Positions 43,660 through 51,517 of a DNA stretch of 64,000 nt are shown here, piece by piece. A model generated the notes under the pieces. It made no database searches and had not been told where the DNA came from. It saw only the letters and a list, made by a program, of their open reading frames with translations. Position 1 is the stretch's first letter. Each line of letters begins with the position of its first letter. The stretch lies in assembly GCA_900552645.1 (NCBI GenBank), contig USAN01000009.1:1-64000 (forward strand), written 5' to 3'. This DNA is from an uncultured Bacteroides sp. (GTDB lineage Bacteria > Bacteroidota > Bacteroidia > Bacteroidales > Bacteroidaceae). The position numbers and the translations under genes were made by a program.

Positions 43660-46278
43660 ATGATGACAGCTAAAGAAATCAGGGATTCCTTCAAAAGCTT
43701 TTTTGAATCAAAAGGACATCAAATTGTTCCTTCTGCTCCCATGGTCATAAAAGATGACCCTACATTAATGTTTACCAATGCAGGTATGAACCAGTTTAAA
43801 GATATTATTCTTGGAAATCATCCTGCCAAATATAAAAGAGTAGCCGACTCACAAAAATGTTTACGTGTAAGTGGTAAGCACAATGACCTGGAAGAGGTAG
43901 GACACGATACTTATCATCATACTATGTTCGAAATGTTGGGAAACTGGTCTTTTGGCGATTACTTTAAGAAAGAGGCTATTAACTGGGCATGGGAATATCT
44001 TGTAGATGTTCTTAAACTTGATCCTGCCAATCTTTATGCTACTGTATTTGAAGGTAGTAAAGAAGAAGGACTTGATCGTGATAACGAAGCTGCTTCATAT
44101 TGGGAACAATTCCTTCCTAAAGATCATATTATAAATGGTAATAAGCATGATAATTTCTGGGAAATGGGTGATACAGGTCCTTGTGGCCCATGCTCGGAAA
44201 TCCATATCGACTTGCGTCCTGCCGACGAGAAAGCTAATATAAGCGGTCGCGATCTTGTTAATCATGATCATCCACAGGTTATAGAAATATGGAATCTTGT
44301 GTTCATGCAGTTCAACCGTAAGGCTGATGGCTCATTAGAAGGACTTCCTGCAAAGGTTATCGATACCGGTATGGGATTTGAACGTCTTTGTATGGCTATG
44401 CAGGGTAAAACTTCAAATTATGATACAGATGTATTCCAGCCAATCATTAAGGAAATTGCTAAAATGGCAGGTATGACTTATGGCGATGATATTCATGCTG
44501 ATATTGCTATGCGTGTTATTGCTGATCATATCCGTACTATAGCATTCTCTATTACTGACGGCCAGTTGCCAAGCAACGCCAAGGCTGGTTATGTTATTCG
44601 TCGTATCCTTCGTCGTGCTGTTCGTTACGGATATACATTCCTTGGTCAGAAGCAGGCATTTATGTATAAACTTCTTCCTGTTCTTATCGAGAATATGGGT
44701 GAGGCTTATCCTGAACTTAATGCTCAAAAAGAACTTATAGAGAAGGTTATAAAGGAAGAGGAAGAGTCATTCTTACGTACTTTGGAAACAGGTATCCGTC
44801 TTCTTGACAAAACTATGGAAGAGGCTAAGGGTGCAGGTAAGAAAGAAATTAGCGGTGTCGATGCATTTACTTTGTACGATACATTTGGTTTCCCTCTTGA
44901 CCTTACAGAACTTATTCTTCGTGAAAATGGCATGTCGGTTAATCAAGATGAATTCAATGCCGAAATGCAGAAACAAAAGGAGCGTGCTCGTAATGCTGCT
45001 GCAGTAGAAACAGGCGACTGGATTACTGTTCAAGAAGGTGAAACTAAATTTGTAGGTTATGATTTCACTGAATACGAAACATCTATCCTTCGTTACCGCC
45101 AGGTAAAACAAAAAAATAATACTCTTTATCAAATAGTATTGAGTGATACTCCTTTCTATGCAGAAAGTGGTGGTCAGGTAGGCGATACTGGTGTTTTGGT
45201 AAATGAGTTCGAGACTATAGATATTATAGATACTAAAAAAGAGAACAATCTTCCTATTCATATTGTTAAGGAACTTCCTAAGCATATGGATGCTCCGATG
45301 ATGGCTTGTGTAGATACTGATAAACGTGCTGCAAGTGCTGCAAATCACTCTTGTACTCACCTTATTGATGAAGCTTTACGCGAGGTTTTAGGAAGCCATG
45401 TAGAACAAAAGGGATCGCTTGTTACTCCTGATTCATTACGTTTCGACTTCTCTCACTTCCAAAAAGTAACCGATGAAGAGTTGCGTAAGGTAGAACATAT
45501 GGTTAACGCTAAGATACGCGAAAATATACAGTTGACCGAATATCGTAATCTTCCTATCGAACAGGCTAAGGAACTTGGAGCTATAGCACTATTTGGCGAA
45601 AAATATGGCGATGAAGTACGAGTTATTCAGTTTGGTAATTCTGTTGAATTCTGTGGTGGTACTCATGTACAGGCTACTGGTAAGATAGGGATGGTAAGAA
45701 TAATTTCTGAAAGCTCGGTTGCTGCAGGTGTACGTCGTATTGAAGCTATTACAGGCGAAAAGGTAGAAGAATTAATGGATAGCGTTCAGGATACAATGAA
45801 TGACTTGAAAGCATTGTTCAATAATGCTCCTGATCTTAAAAATGCTATACGCAAATATATAGACGAAAATGCCGGTTTGAAAAAACAGGTAGAAGAGTTT
45901 ATGAAGGAAAAAGGTGCAGCTGTGAAGGCAAAACTTATTGATAATGCTCACGAAATAAACGGAGTAAAAGTTATTAAAGCTGTATTGCCTATGCCTGCCG
46001 AAGTAGTTAAGGATATAGTATTCCAATTAAAAGGCGAATTTACGTCTAATCTTTTTGTAGTAATAGGAAGTGTTGATAATGACAAACCTTTACTAACTGT
46101 AATGATAAGCGATGATCTTGTAAAAGATGGTAAGAATGCTGGTAAATTAGTTCGCGAAGCCGCTAAGTTAATACAAGGTGGCGGAGGTGGTCAACCTCAT
46201 TTCGCAACTGCAGGAGGAAAGAACAAAGATGGTTTGAACTCTGCTGTTGATAAGGTTATAGAGCTTGCGGTACTGTAA
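43660..46278 (+). CDS. alaS: alanine--tRNA ligase
   Basis: 872 residues, full length. The class II core starts with EIRDSFKSFFESKGHQIVPSAP and has MFTNAGMNQFKDIILG and GDTGPCGPCSEIH. The editing domain carries HSCTHLIDEALREVLG (HxxxH) and VEFCGGTHVQATG with the zinc-binding Cys/His. The C-terminal DHH-like domain ends with the glycine-rich QGGGGGQPHFATAGGK. Position 43663 (second ATG) is an equally possible start. Confidence 0.98.
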   Translation: MMTAKEIRDSFKSFFESKGHQIVPSAPMVIKDDPTLMFTNAGMNQFKDIILGNHPAKYKRVADSQKCLRVSGKHNDLEEVGHDTYHHTMFEMLGNWSFGDYFKKEAINWAWEYLVDVLKLDPANLYATVFEGSKEEGLDRDNEAASYWEQFLPKDHIINGNKHDNFWEMGDTGPCGPCSEIHIDLRPADEKANISGRDLVNHDHPQVIEIWNLVFMQFNRKADGSLEGLPAKVIDTGMGFERLCMAMQGKTSNYDTDVFQPIIKEIAKMAGMTYGDDIHADIAMRVIADHIRTIAFSITDGQLPSNAKAGYVIRRILRRAVRYGYTFLGQKQAFMYKLLPVLIENMGEAYPELNAQKELIEKVIKEEEESFLRTLETGIRLLDKTMEEAKGAGKKEISGVDAFTLYDTFGFPLDLTELILRENGMSVNQDEFNAEMQKQKERARNAAAVETGDWITVQEGETKFVGYDFTEYETSILRYRQVKQKNNTLYQIVLSDTPFYAESGGQVGDTGVLVNEFETIDIIDTKKENNLPIHIVKELPKHMDAPMMACVDTDKRAASAANHSCTHLIDEALREVLGSHVEQKGSLVTPDSLRFDFSHFQKVTDEELRKVEHMVNAKIRENIQLTEYRNLPIEQAKELGAIALFGEKYGDEVRVIQFGNSVEFCGGTHVQATGKIGMVRIISESSVAAGVRRIEAITGEKVEELMDSVQDTMNDLKALFNNAPDLKNAIRKYIDENAGLKKQVEEFMKEKGAAVKAKLIDNAHEINGVKVIKAVLPMPAEVVKDIVFQLKGEFTSNLFVVIGSVDNDKPLLTVMISDDLVKDGKNAGKLVREAAKLIQGGGGGQPHFATAGGKNKDGLNSAVDKVIELAVL

Positions 46279-46303
46279 ATGTATTATAAATAGAATATAA
46301 TTG

Positions 46304-46342
46304 ATAGCCCGGTCAGTTAAATGATCGGGCTATTATTTTTTA
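46304..46342 (+). terminator. intrinsic terminator of alaS
   Basis: ATAGCCCGGTCA (46304-46315) pairs over 12 bases, with one G-T pair, with TGATCGGGCTAT (46322-46333), loop GTTAAA, followed by TATTTTTTAT. Confidence 0.88.
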
Positions 46343-46454
46343 TATAGATACGCTTAAAATTTATCATTATCTAACTCTTATAGTTTTAGATACAATTTAC
46401 TTGAATTCTATAATTTATGCTGTAGCCTATAGTTAAAGTTGGGCACTAAAAATA

Positions 46455-47873
46455 TTATTCCATCTGACTTTTAGGCCAGTTTACCAAGTACAAAGTTTCG
46501 GTAGCACGTGTAATAGCAGTATAAAGCCATTTATAATAATCGGGGGTTAGCATTTCATCGGTCATATATCCTTGATCTATGAATACCTTTTTCCATTGAC
46601 CACCCTGTGCTTTATGTCCTGTTATAGCATAAGCATATTTCACTTGTAATGCATTATAATGGACGTCTTCCTTCATCTTTTTCATCCTTTCTCGTTTTAA
46701 AGATATATCTTTATAATCTTCTAAGATAGTGTAAAAAAGCTTGTCATTTTGCTCTTTGGGTAGTGATGCACCATCTGAATGCAGCGTGTCTAATATAACT
46801 TTAACTTCTATCTCTATATCGTTATAATCGGGTAAAGAAAGAACGATATCGGCAAATCGAAAGCCATACATCTCGCGTGTTTTCCTTACTCTTTTAACCA
46901 CACCTATATCTCCATTAGCAATGAAATCAATCTCCTTAGAGTTGGCTGTCCAGAAATAGTTGTTCTTGGCAATCATAAGCAAATCGCCACTGTTAAGTTC
47001 ATCTTCCCTATAAAGAATAGAGTTTCTTATTCCTTTGTTGTATATGTTTGCCCGTTTGTTTGATCGGCATATTATCATAGTATCTTCAATACTTGTTTTG
47101 TCATAACATTCATTGATTTTTTCAATAAGGTCATTCCCATTTATTGACATAATATCTGGAAATTTATTTAATGATAGTTTTGGCAAAAAATCAAACTCTT
47201 CATTTGATATCTTATTTCTTAATTGAGTAGCATTATATAATATACCCGATTCGTCAAGTTGTCTTACTACTTGTGTAAGAATACTTTCAAAAACTTCTAT
47301 GCCGTATCCTTTTATCATTTCGGTCGAAAGAGCCGGACTTTCGAATTCGCCTATAGGAGGTAGCTGTGCCGTATCTCCAATAAGTAATAAACGACAGTTT
47401 TTTCCTGAATAGACGAACTCAATTAGATCATCCAATAAACGACCGGTTCCGAAAACGCTTCCCGAAAGCCCCTCATTAGAAATCATAGAAGCTTCGTCTA
47501 CAATAAATAGTGTATCGCTGTAAAGATTGTCATTCAATGAAAAGTTCTCAATTTCATTAGAAAAACTTTTCTGTCTGTAAATTTTTTTATGAATTGTAAA
47601 AGCACTATGTGAGGAATAATGAGACAAAACTTTGGCTGCTCGTCCTGTCGGAGCTAGTAATATACACTTTTTTTGTAGTTTATCCCATGTATTTACAACA
47701 GCTGCAATAAGCGAAGTCTTTCCGGTACCAGCATATCCTTTTAATATGAATGCTGTCATTTTATTAGGAGAAAATATAAAATCTGCTATATTTTTTACAG
47801 TATTTTCTTGCTCTAAAGTTGGTTTATAGAGAAAATTTCCCTTAATTTGCTGCACTAAATAATTATTAATCAT
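46455..47873 (-). CDS. RecD-like superfamily 1 DNA helicase
   Basis: 472 residues with an AAA_30/UvrD-C2 layout. Walker A is GYAGTGKT at 46-53, Walker B LFIVDEASM, followed by LIGDTAQLPPI. The C-terminal motifs are AYAITGHKAQGGQWKKVF and YTAITRATETLYLV. It is shorter than RecD2 because it has no N-terminal extension, and there are no recB/recC neighbours. A role in DNA repair as a 5'-3' helicase is likely from family resemblance. Confidence 0.9.
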   Translation of the reverse strand: MINNYLVQQIKGNFLYKPTLEQENTVKNIADFIFSPNKMTAFILKGYAGTGKTSLIAAVVNTWDKLQKKCILLAPTGRAAKVLSHYSSHSAFTIHKKIYRQKSFSNEIENFSLNDNLYSDTLFIVDEASMISNEGLSGSVFGTGRLLDDLIEFVYSGKNCRLLLIGDTAQLPPIGEFESPALSTEMIKGYGIEVFESILTQVVRQLDESGILYNATQLRNKISNEEFDFLPKLSLNKFPDIMSINGNDLIEKINECYDKTSIEDTMIICRSNKRANIYNKGIRNSILYREDELNSGDLLMIAKNNYFWTANSKEIDFIANGDIGVVKRVRKTREMYGFRFADIVLSLPDYNDIEIEVKVILDTLHSDGASLPKEQNDKLFYTILEDYKDISLKRERMKKMKEDVHYNALQVKYAYAITGHKAQGGQWKKVFIDQGYMTDEMLTPDYYKWLYTAITRATETLYLVNWPKSQME

Positions 47874-47901
47874 AATTGTGTAAGAAAAGTAGATTAATAT
47901 G

Positions 47902-47932
47902 TTTATTGATAGACATATTTATTTTATTTTTG
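47902..47932 (+). promoter_or_regulatory. promoter of the 47970 operon
   Basis: TATTTTTG (47925-47932) fits TAnnTTTG; TTTA (47902-47905) 19 bases upstream is one base from the -33 TTTG. Confidence 0.55.
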
Positions 47933-47969
47933 CGCTACGAATATAAACTAAAAAAAACACATATTTATC

Positions 47970-48656
47970 ATGAGAACAGTTATTAATATTGTATTGGCTG
48001 CTTGTGTAATCGGATTGATCTACGTTTGCTACGGAAGTATCATGGGACCGATTGATTTCGATAATGCAAGAAAAGCCAGAGAGAAAAAGGTTATTGCACG
48101 TCTTATTGACATCAGAAAAGCTCAGATGGAATATCGTAATCTTAATGATGGTCATTATACAGCAAGCTTTGATACTCTTATTGCATTCGTTAAAAACGCG
48201 AAATTACCTTTTGTCATGAAAGAAGGTAACTTGTCTGATACACAGCTAGAGGCAGGTATGACAGAAAAGAAAGCTATGTCTATTATTAACAAAGCAAAGA
48301 AAACAGGCAATTGGTCTGAAGTGGAAAAAGAAGGTTTGACTCACTTTAAGCGTGATACTATGTGGGTTGCTGTAACCGATACTATTTTCTCAAAAGGATT
48401 CAATCCTGATTCATTGAGATTTGTTCCATTTGGTAACGGTGCACAGTTTGAAATGGCAGTACGTAACGATACTACTAAATCAGGAGCTCCTTTACGTTTG
48501 TTCCAAGCACAAACATCTTATGATGTTTTCTTGAATGGCTTAAATAAGCAAGAACTTGCTAACTTGAAAGACGTTCAGAAAAAACTAGGTAAATATCTTG
48601 GTTTGAAAGTAGGTGATATTGAACAGCCAAACAATAATGCCGGTAACTGGGAATAA
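47970..48656 (+). CDS. conserved Bacteroidales protein of unknown function, membrane-anchored
   Basis: 228 residues with one N-terminal membrane helix (about 4-24) followed by a hydrophilic, lysine-rich region. The stretch after the helix (ARKAREKKVIARLIDIRKAQMEYRNLNDGHYTASFDTL) resembles the N-terminal part of type II secretion pseudopilins, which also have a helix and a 'YxxxxGxY' segment, but no prepilin cleavage motif is visible. It is the first gene of a three-gene operon with DUF3822 and rsmD (gap 2 bases). I do not assign a function. Confidence 0.8.
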   Translation: MRTVINIVLAACVIGLIYVCYGSIMGPIDFDNARKAREKKVIARLIDIRKAQMEYRNLNDGHYTASFDTLIAFVKNAKLPFVMKEGNLSDTQLEAGMTEKKAMSIINKAKKTGNWSEVEKEGLTHFKRDTMWVAVTDTIFSKGFNPDSLRFVPFGNGAQFEMAVRNDTTKSGAPLRLFQAQTSYDVFLNGLNKQELANLKDVQKKLGKYLGLKVGDIEQPNNNAGNWE

Positions 48657-48658
48657 AT

Positions 48659-49477
48659 ATGATCGATAATATAGATCTAACCAAATCAAATGAATATACT
48701 TTATCCATTCGCCTTAGTGCGGATGGATTTTGTTTTTCTATAGTAAATCCAATTAAAGAGAGCGATTTCTATTTCTCCAGATATGAGGTGCTGCGATCAT
48801 GTTCTATGTCGGCCAACCTACGTAAATGGCTTGCCGAGACAAAAGAACTCAGATTGTCTTATAGAAAAGTTAACGTCATTGTTGATTCTACCAGATTTAT
48901 AGCAACTCCATCAGATTTTTTCGATAAGGACAAGGTTTCTCTGCTTTTTTACAGTAACTTCTCGGAGAGCAGTAATGAAACAGTACTTTACGACGATGCT
49001 GTAAAGGGTAGTATGAAAGTACTATTTGGCATAGATAAATATACCTTACAGTCAATAACTGAGCAATATTCAAATGCTCAGATTTATTCTTCGGTGACTC
49101 CTCTGCTAAATTACTTTGAAAGTAAGAGCCGTATGGGAAGTAACAAGAAAATATATGTTCAGTTGAGTGAACATGACATGAAGGTTTTCTGTTTTGACAG
49201 AAGCAAACTGCTTATTCTAAATTCATATAATTGCCGACAGAATCCAGATAGGATATATTATCTGCTTTATATATGGAAGCAGACCATATGCAGTGAAGAG
49301 AAGGATGAACTTATTATAAATGGTAATATAAAAAGAAAGGATGAACTTGTAAGGGAGCTGAAGCGATTTATACCGAATGTATATGTACTTTTGCCGAAAT
49401 CAGAGTTTAACCGTTCGCCTTTGGCTCAGGTAGAGGAATTATCATTTGATATGCAAACATTATTATTATGCGAGTAA
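48659..49477 (+). CDS. DUF3822 family protein
   Basis: 272 residues resembling the DUF3822 family of Bacteroidota, probably with an actin/RNase H-like fold. It contains LSIRLSADGFCFSIVNP at the start and YVQLSEHDMKVFCFDRSKLLILNSYNC in the middle. Function unknown. It overlaps rsmD by 10 bases, a conserved pairing that suggests cotranslation. Confidence 0.85.
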   Translation: MIDNIDLTKSNEYTLSIRLSADGFCFSIVNPIKESDFYFSRYEVLRSCSMSANLRKWLAETKELRLSYRKVNVIVDSTRFIATPSDFFDKDKVSLLFYSNFSESSNETVLYDDAVKGSMKVLFGIDKYTLQSITEQYSNAQIYSSVTPLLNYFESKSRMGSNKKIYVQLSEHDMKVFCFDRSKLLILNSYNCRQNPDRIYYLLYIWKQTICSEEKDELIINGNIKRKDELVRELKRFIPNVYVLLPKSEFNRSPLAQVEELSFDMQTLLLCE

Positions 49478-50028
49478 TTAGCGGATTATACAAGAGGCGT
49501 AGATTTGACGTGCCAAATAATTTTAAGGCACGTCCTACAACAGATTTTGCAAAAGAAAATCTGTTCAATGTGTTGATTAATAACTATATTGATTTTGAAG
49601 ATGGTGTGAAAGCACTCGACCTTTTTGCGGGGACGGGTAGCATAAGCATAGAATTAGTATCAAGAGGTTGTGACAAGGTTATATCGGTCGAAAAAGACCA
49701 GCAGCATCATGCTTTTATATCAAGAATAATGCACGAGGTAAAGACTGATAAATGTCTACCTATACGTACGGATGTATTCAAATTTATAGAAAGATGCAAA
49801 GAACAGTTTGACTTTATATTTGCTGATCCTCCGTATGCGCTGAAGGATTTGAAGTCTATTCCAGATCTAATTTTTAAGAATAACCTTCTGAAGGAAGATG
49901 GTTTGTTCGTTCTTGAACATGGAAAAGATTATGATTTTTCTGAGCATCCGAACTTCATAGAACATCGTTCTTACGGAAGTGTGAACTTCTCATTCTTTAA
50001 AGTAATGGAGAAAGAATCCTTACAGTAG
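49468..50028 (+). CDS. rsmD: 16S rRNA (guanine(966)-N(2))-methyltransferase
   Basis: 186 residues, class I SAM-dependent methyltransferase. The N-terminal MRVISGLYKRRRFDVP and RPTTDFAKENLFNVL are typical for RsmD. The SAM motif is ALDLFAGTGSISIE and the catalytic motif DPPYALKDL. Its last 32 bases overlap the convergent cardiolipin synthase gene. Confidence 0.95.
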   Translation: MRVISGLYKRRRFDVPNNFKARPTTDFAKENLFNVLINNYIDFEDGVKALDLFAGTGSISIELVSRGCDKVISVEKDQQHHAFISRIMHEVKTDKCLPIRTDVFKFIERCKEQFDFIFADPPYALKDLKSIPDLIFKNNLLKEDGLFVLEHGKDYDFSEHPNFIEHRSYGSVNFSFFKVMEKESLQ

Positions 50029-51433
50029 ATTCTATAATGCGCTCTTTGAGAGAACGTCTTTCCCAAAGTCGTTTGCGTAGAAGAGTGCAATGTTTCTGAT
50101 CATTAACAAATATATCCTTCAGTTTTACTGCCGATGGCTTATCATACATTATAGCATTAGCCTCGAAATTGTGCTCAAAACTTCTGAAATCCATGTTTGT
50201 AGATCCTACGCTACTGAAATTATCATCGCAAACCATTAACTTGGAATGAAGAAATCCTTTCTTATATAGATATATCTTTATTCCTGCATCCATAAGATTT
50301 GACAAATAGGAGAGTGATGCAAGATGAGTTATGGTAGCATCGGCACGGGCTGGAATCATAACTCGAACGTCTACACCTGCCAACGCTGCATTCTGTAAAG
50401 ATATAAGTATCGGTTCGGTAGGTAGCAGATAAGGAGTTTGGATATATATATATTTCTTTGCATTTTCTATGGCTATTAGCATTCCCTGCATTATATCATG
50501 CCATTCCCCTACTGGATCAGAGGTTACTATTTGAATCAATGAGCTTCCCATAGTTCTTATCTCTGGAAAATATCTGGCCGATGTAAATAGAGTTCGGTCT
50601 ACCACATACCAATCTGTAAGAAAAGCTGTCTGCAATCCATATACGGCCTTTCCTTCTATCTTTATATGAGTATCTCTCCATATTCCCCACTTGAATCCTT
50701 TTAAGTAACGATTAGCAAGGTTCATACCTCCTATAAATCCTACTTTTCCATCAATAACTACTATCTTTCTGTGATTACGGTAGTTTATTTTGCTTGTAAA
50801 TAGTGGAAATCTAACTTTAAGAAAAGCTTTAGCCTCTATGCCTTTCCCTCGCATGCGATCAAAAAATGATTTATTGACACGCCAGCAACCTACATCATCA
50901 TATAGTACGCGTATTTCTACTCCCTCTTTGGCTTTGTCTATGAGAAAGTCTCTTACCAAACGTCCTACGGCATCATTGTCTATTATGTAAAATTCAAGGT
51001 GTATGTGATGTTTTGCTCTACTTATCTCCTTAAGAAGAGATTGCAACATTGATGTGCCATCCGTGTATACATCTATAGTATTTCCTTCGAATGGAAGTGC
51101 CTTGTTTATGTTTTTGAAGAAACGCATTATCTTGTTGTCGTCACCATTCCCGTGAAATGCTTTTTGAGCTTGATATTCAGCCATGGGGCGCTTTATAAGA
51201 CGAGTGAATCCTTTCTTGCTGATGAGTCTTTGCTTGCGTGTACTTCTACCTACGAAAAAGTAAAGGAAAAGCCCTATGAGTGGGATAAAGAAGAGTACTA
51301 GTATCCATGCCATTGTCTTGACAGGACTACGATTATCAAGTACCACAATAAATATGGTACCAAGTATGATAATAAAATAAATTGCATTGAATGCAATTTT
51401 TAATATGTCACTGCTGCCAAATAGATACTCCAT
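49997..51433 (-). CDS. cls: cardiolipin synthase (phospholipase D type)
   Basis: 478 residues. Two N-terminal membrane helices are followed by two PLD domains with HKD motifs: HRKIVVIDGKVGFIGGMN (about 240) and HSKLMVCDDNFSSVGSTN (about 418). It joins two phosphatidylglycerol molecules (or phosphatidylglycerol and another phospholipid) to cardiolipin in the inner membrane. Confidence 0.95.
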   Translation of the reverse strand: MEYLFGSSDILKIAFNAIYFIIILGTIFIVVLDNRSPVKTMAWILVLFFIPLIGLFLYFFVGRSTRKQRLISKKGFTRLIKRPMAEYQAQKAFHGNGDDNKIMRFFKNINKALPFEGNTIDVYTDGTSMLQSLLKEISRAKHHIHLEFYIIDNDAVGRLVRDFLIDKAKEGVEIRVLYDDVGCWRVNKSFFDRMRGKGIEAKAFLKVRFPLFTSKINYRNHRKIVVIDGKVGFIGGMNLANRYLKGFKWGIWRDTHIKIEGKAVYGLQTAFLTDWYVVDRTLFTSARYFPEIRTMGSSLIQIVTSDPVGEWHDIMQGMLIAIENAKKYIYIQTPYLLPTEPILISLQNAALAGVDVRVMIPARADATITHLASLSYLSNLMDAGIKIYLYKKGFLHSKLMVCDDNFSSVGSTNMDFRSFEHNFEANAIMYDKPSAVKLKDIFVNDQKHCTLLRKRLWERRSLKERIIESTVRILSPLL

Positions 51434-51463
51434 TATATTTTTTTAATAAAAACAAATTTATAA

Positions 51464-51499
51464 AAAAATCCCGACTAACATAAGTAAGCCAGGATTTTT
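51464..51499 (-). terminator. terminator of the 51518 outer-membrane protein gene
   Basis: AAAAATCC (51464-51471) pairs with GGATTTTT (51492-51499), with three further partly matched pairs inside. On the minus strand the stem ends in a T-run. Confidence 0.6.
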
Positions 51500-51517
51500 A
51501 TTATATCAATAGAGAAA

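Noticed and set aside
47970..48656. Type II secretion pseudopilin call for the 228-residue protein
   Set aside because: Only a helix and a short downstream pattern are similar; no prepilin cleavage motif and no secretion genes nearby.
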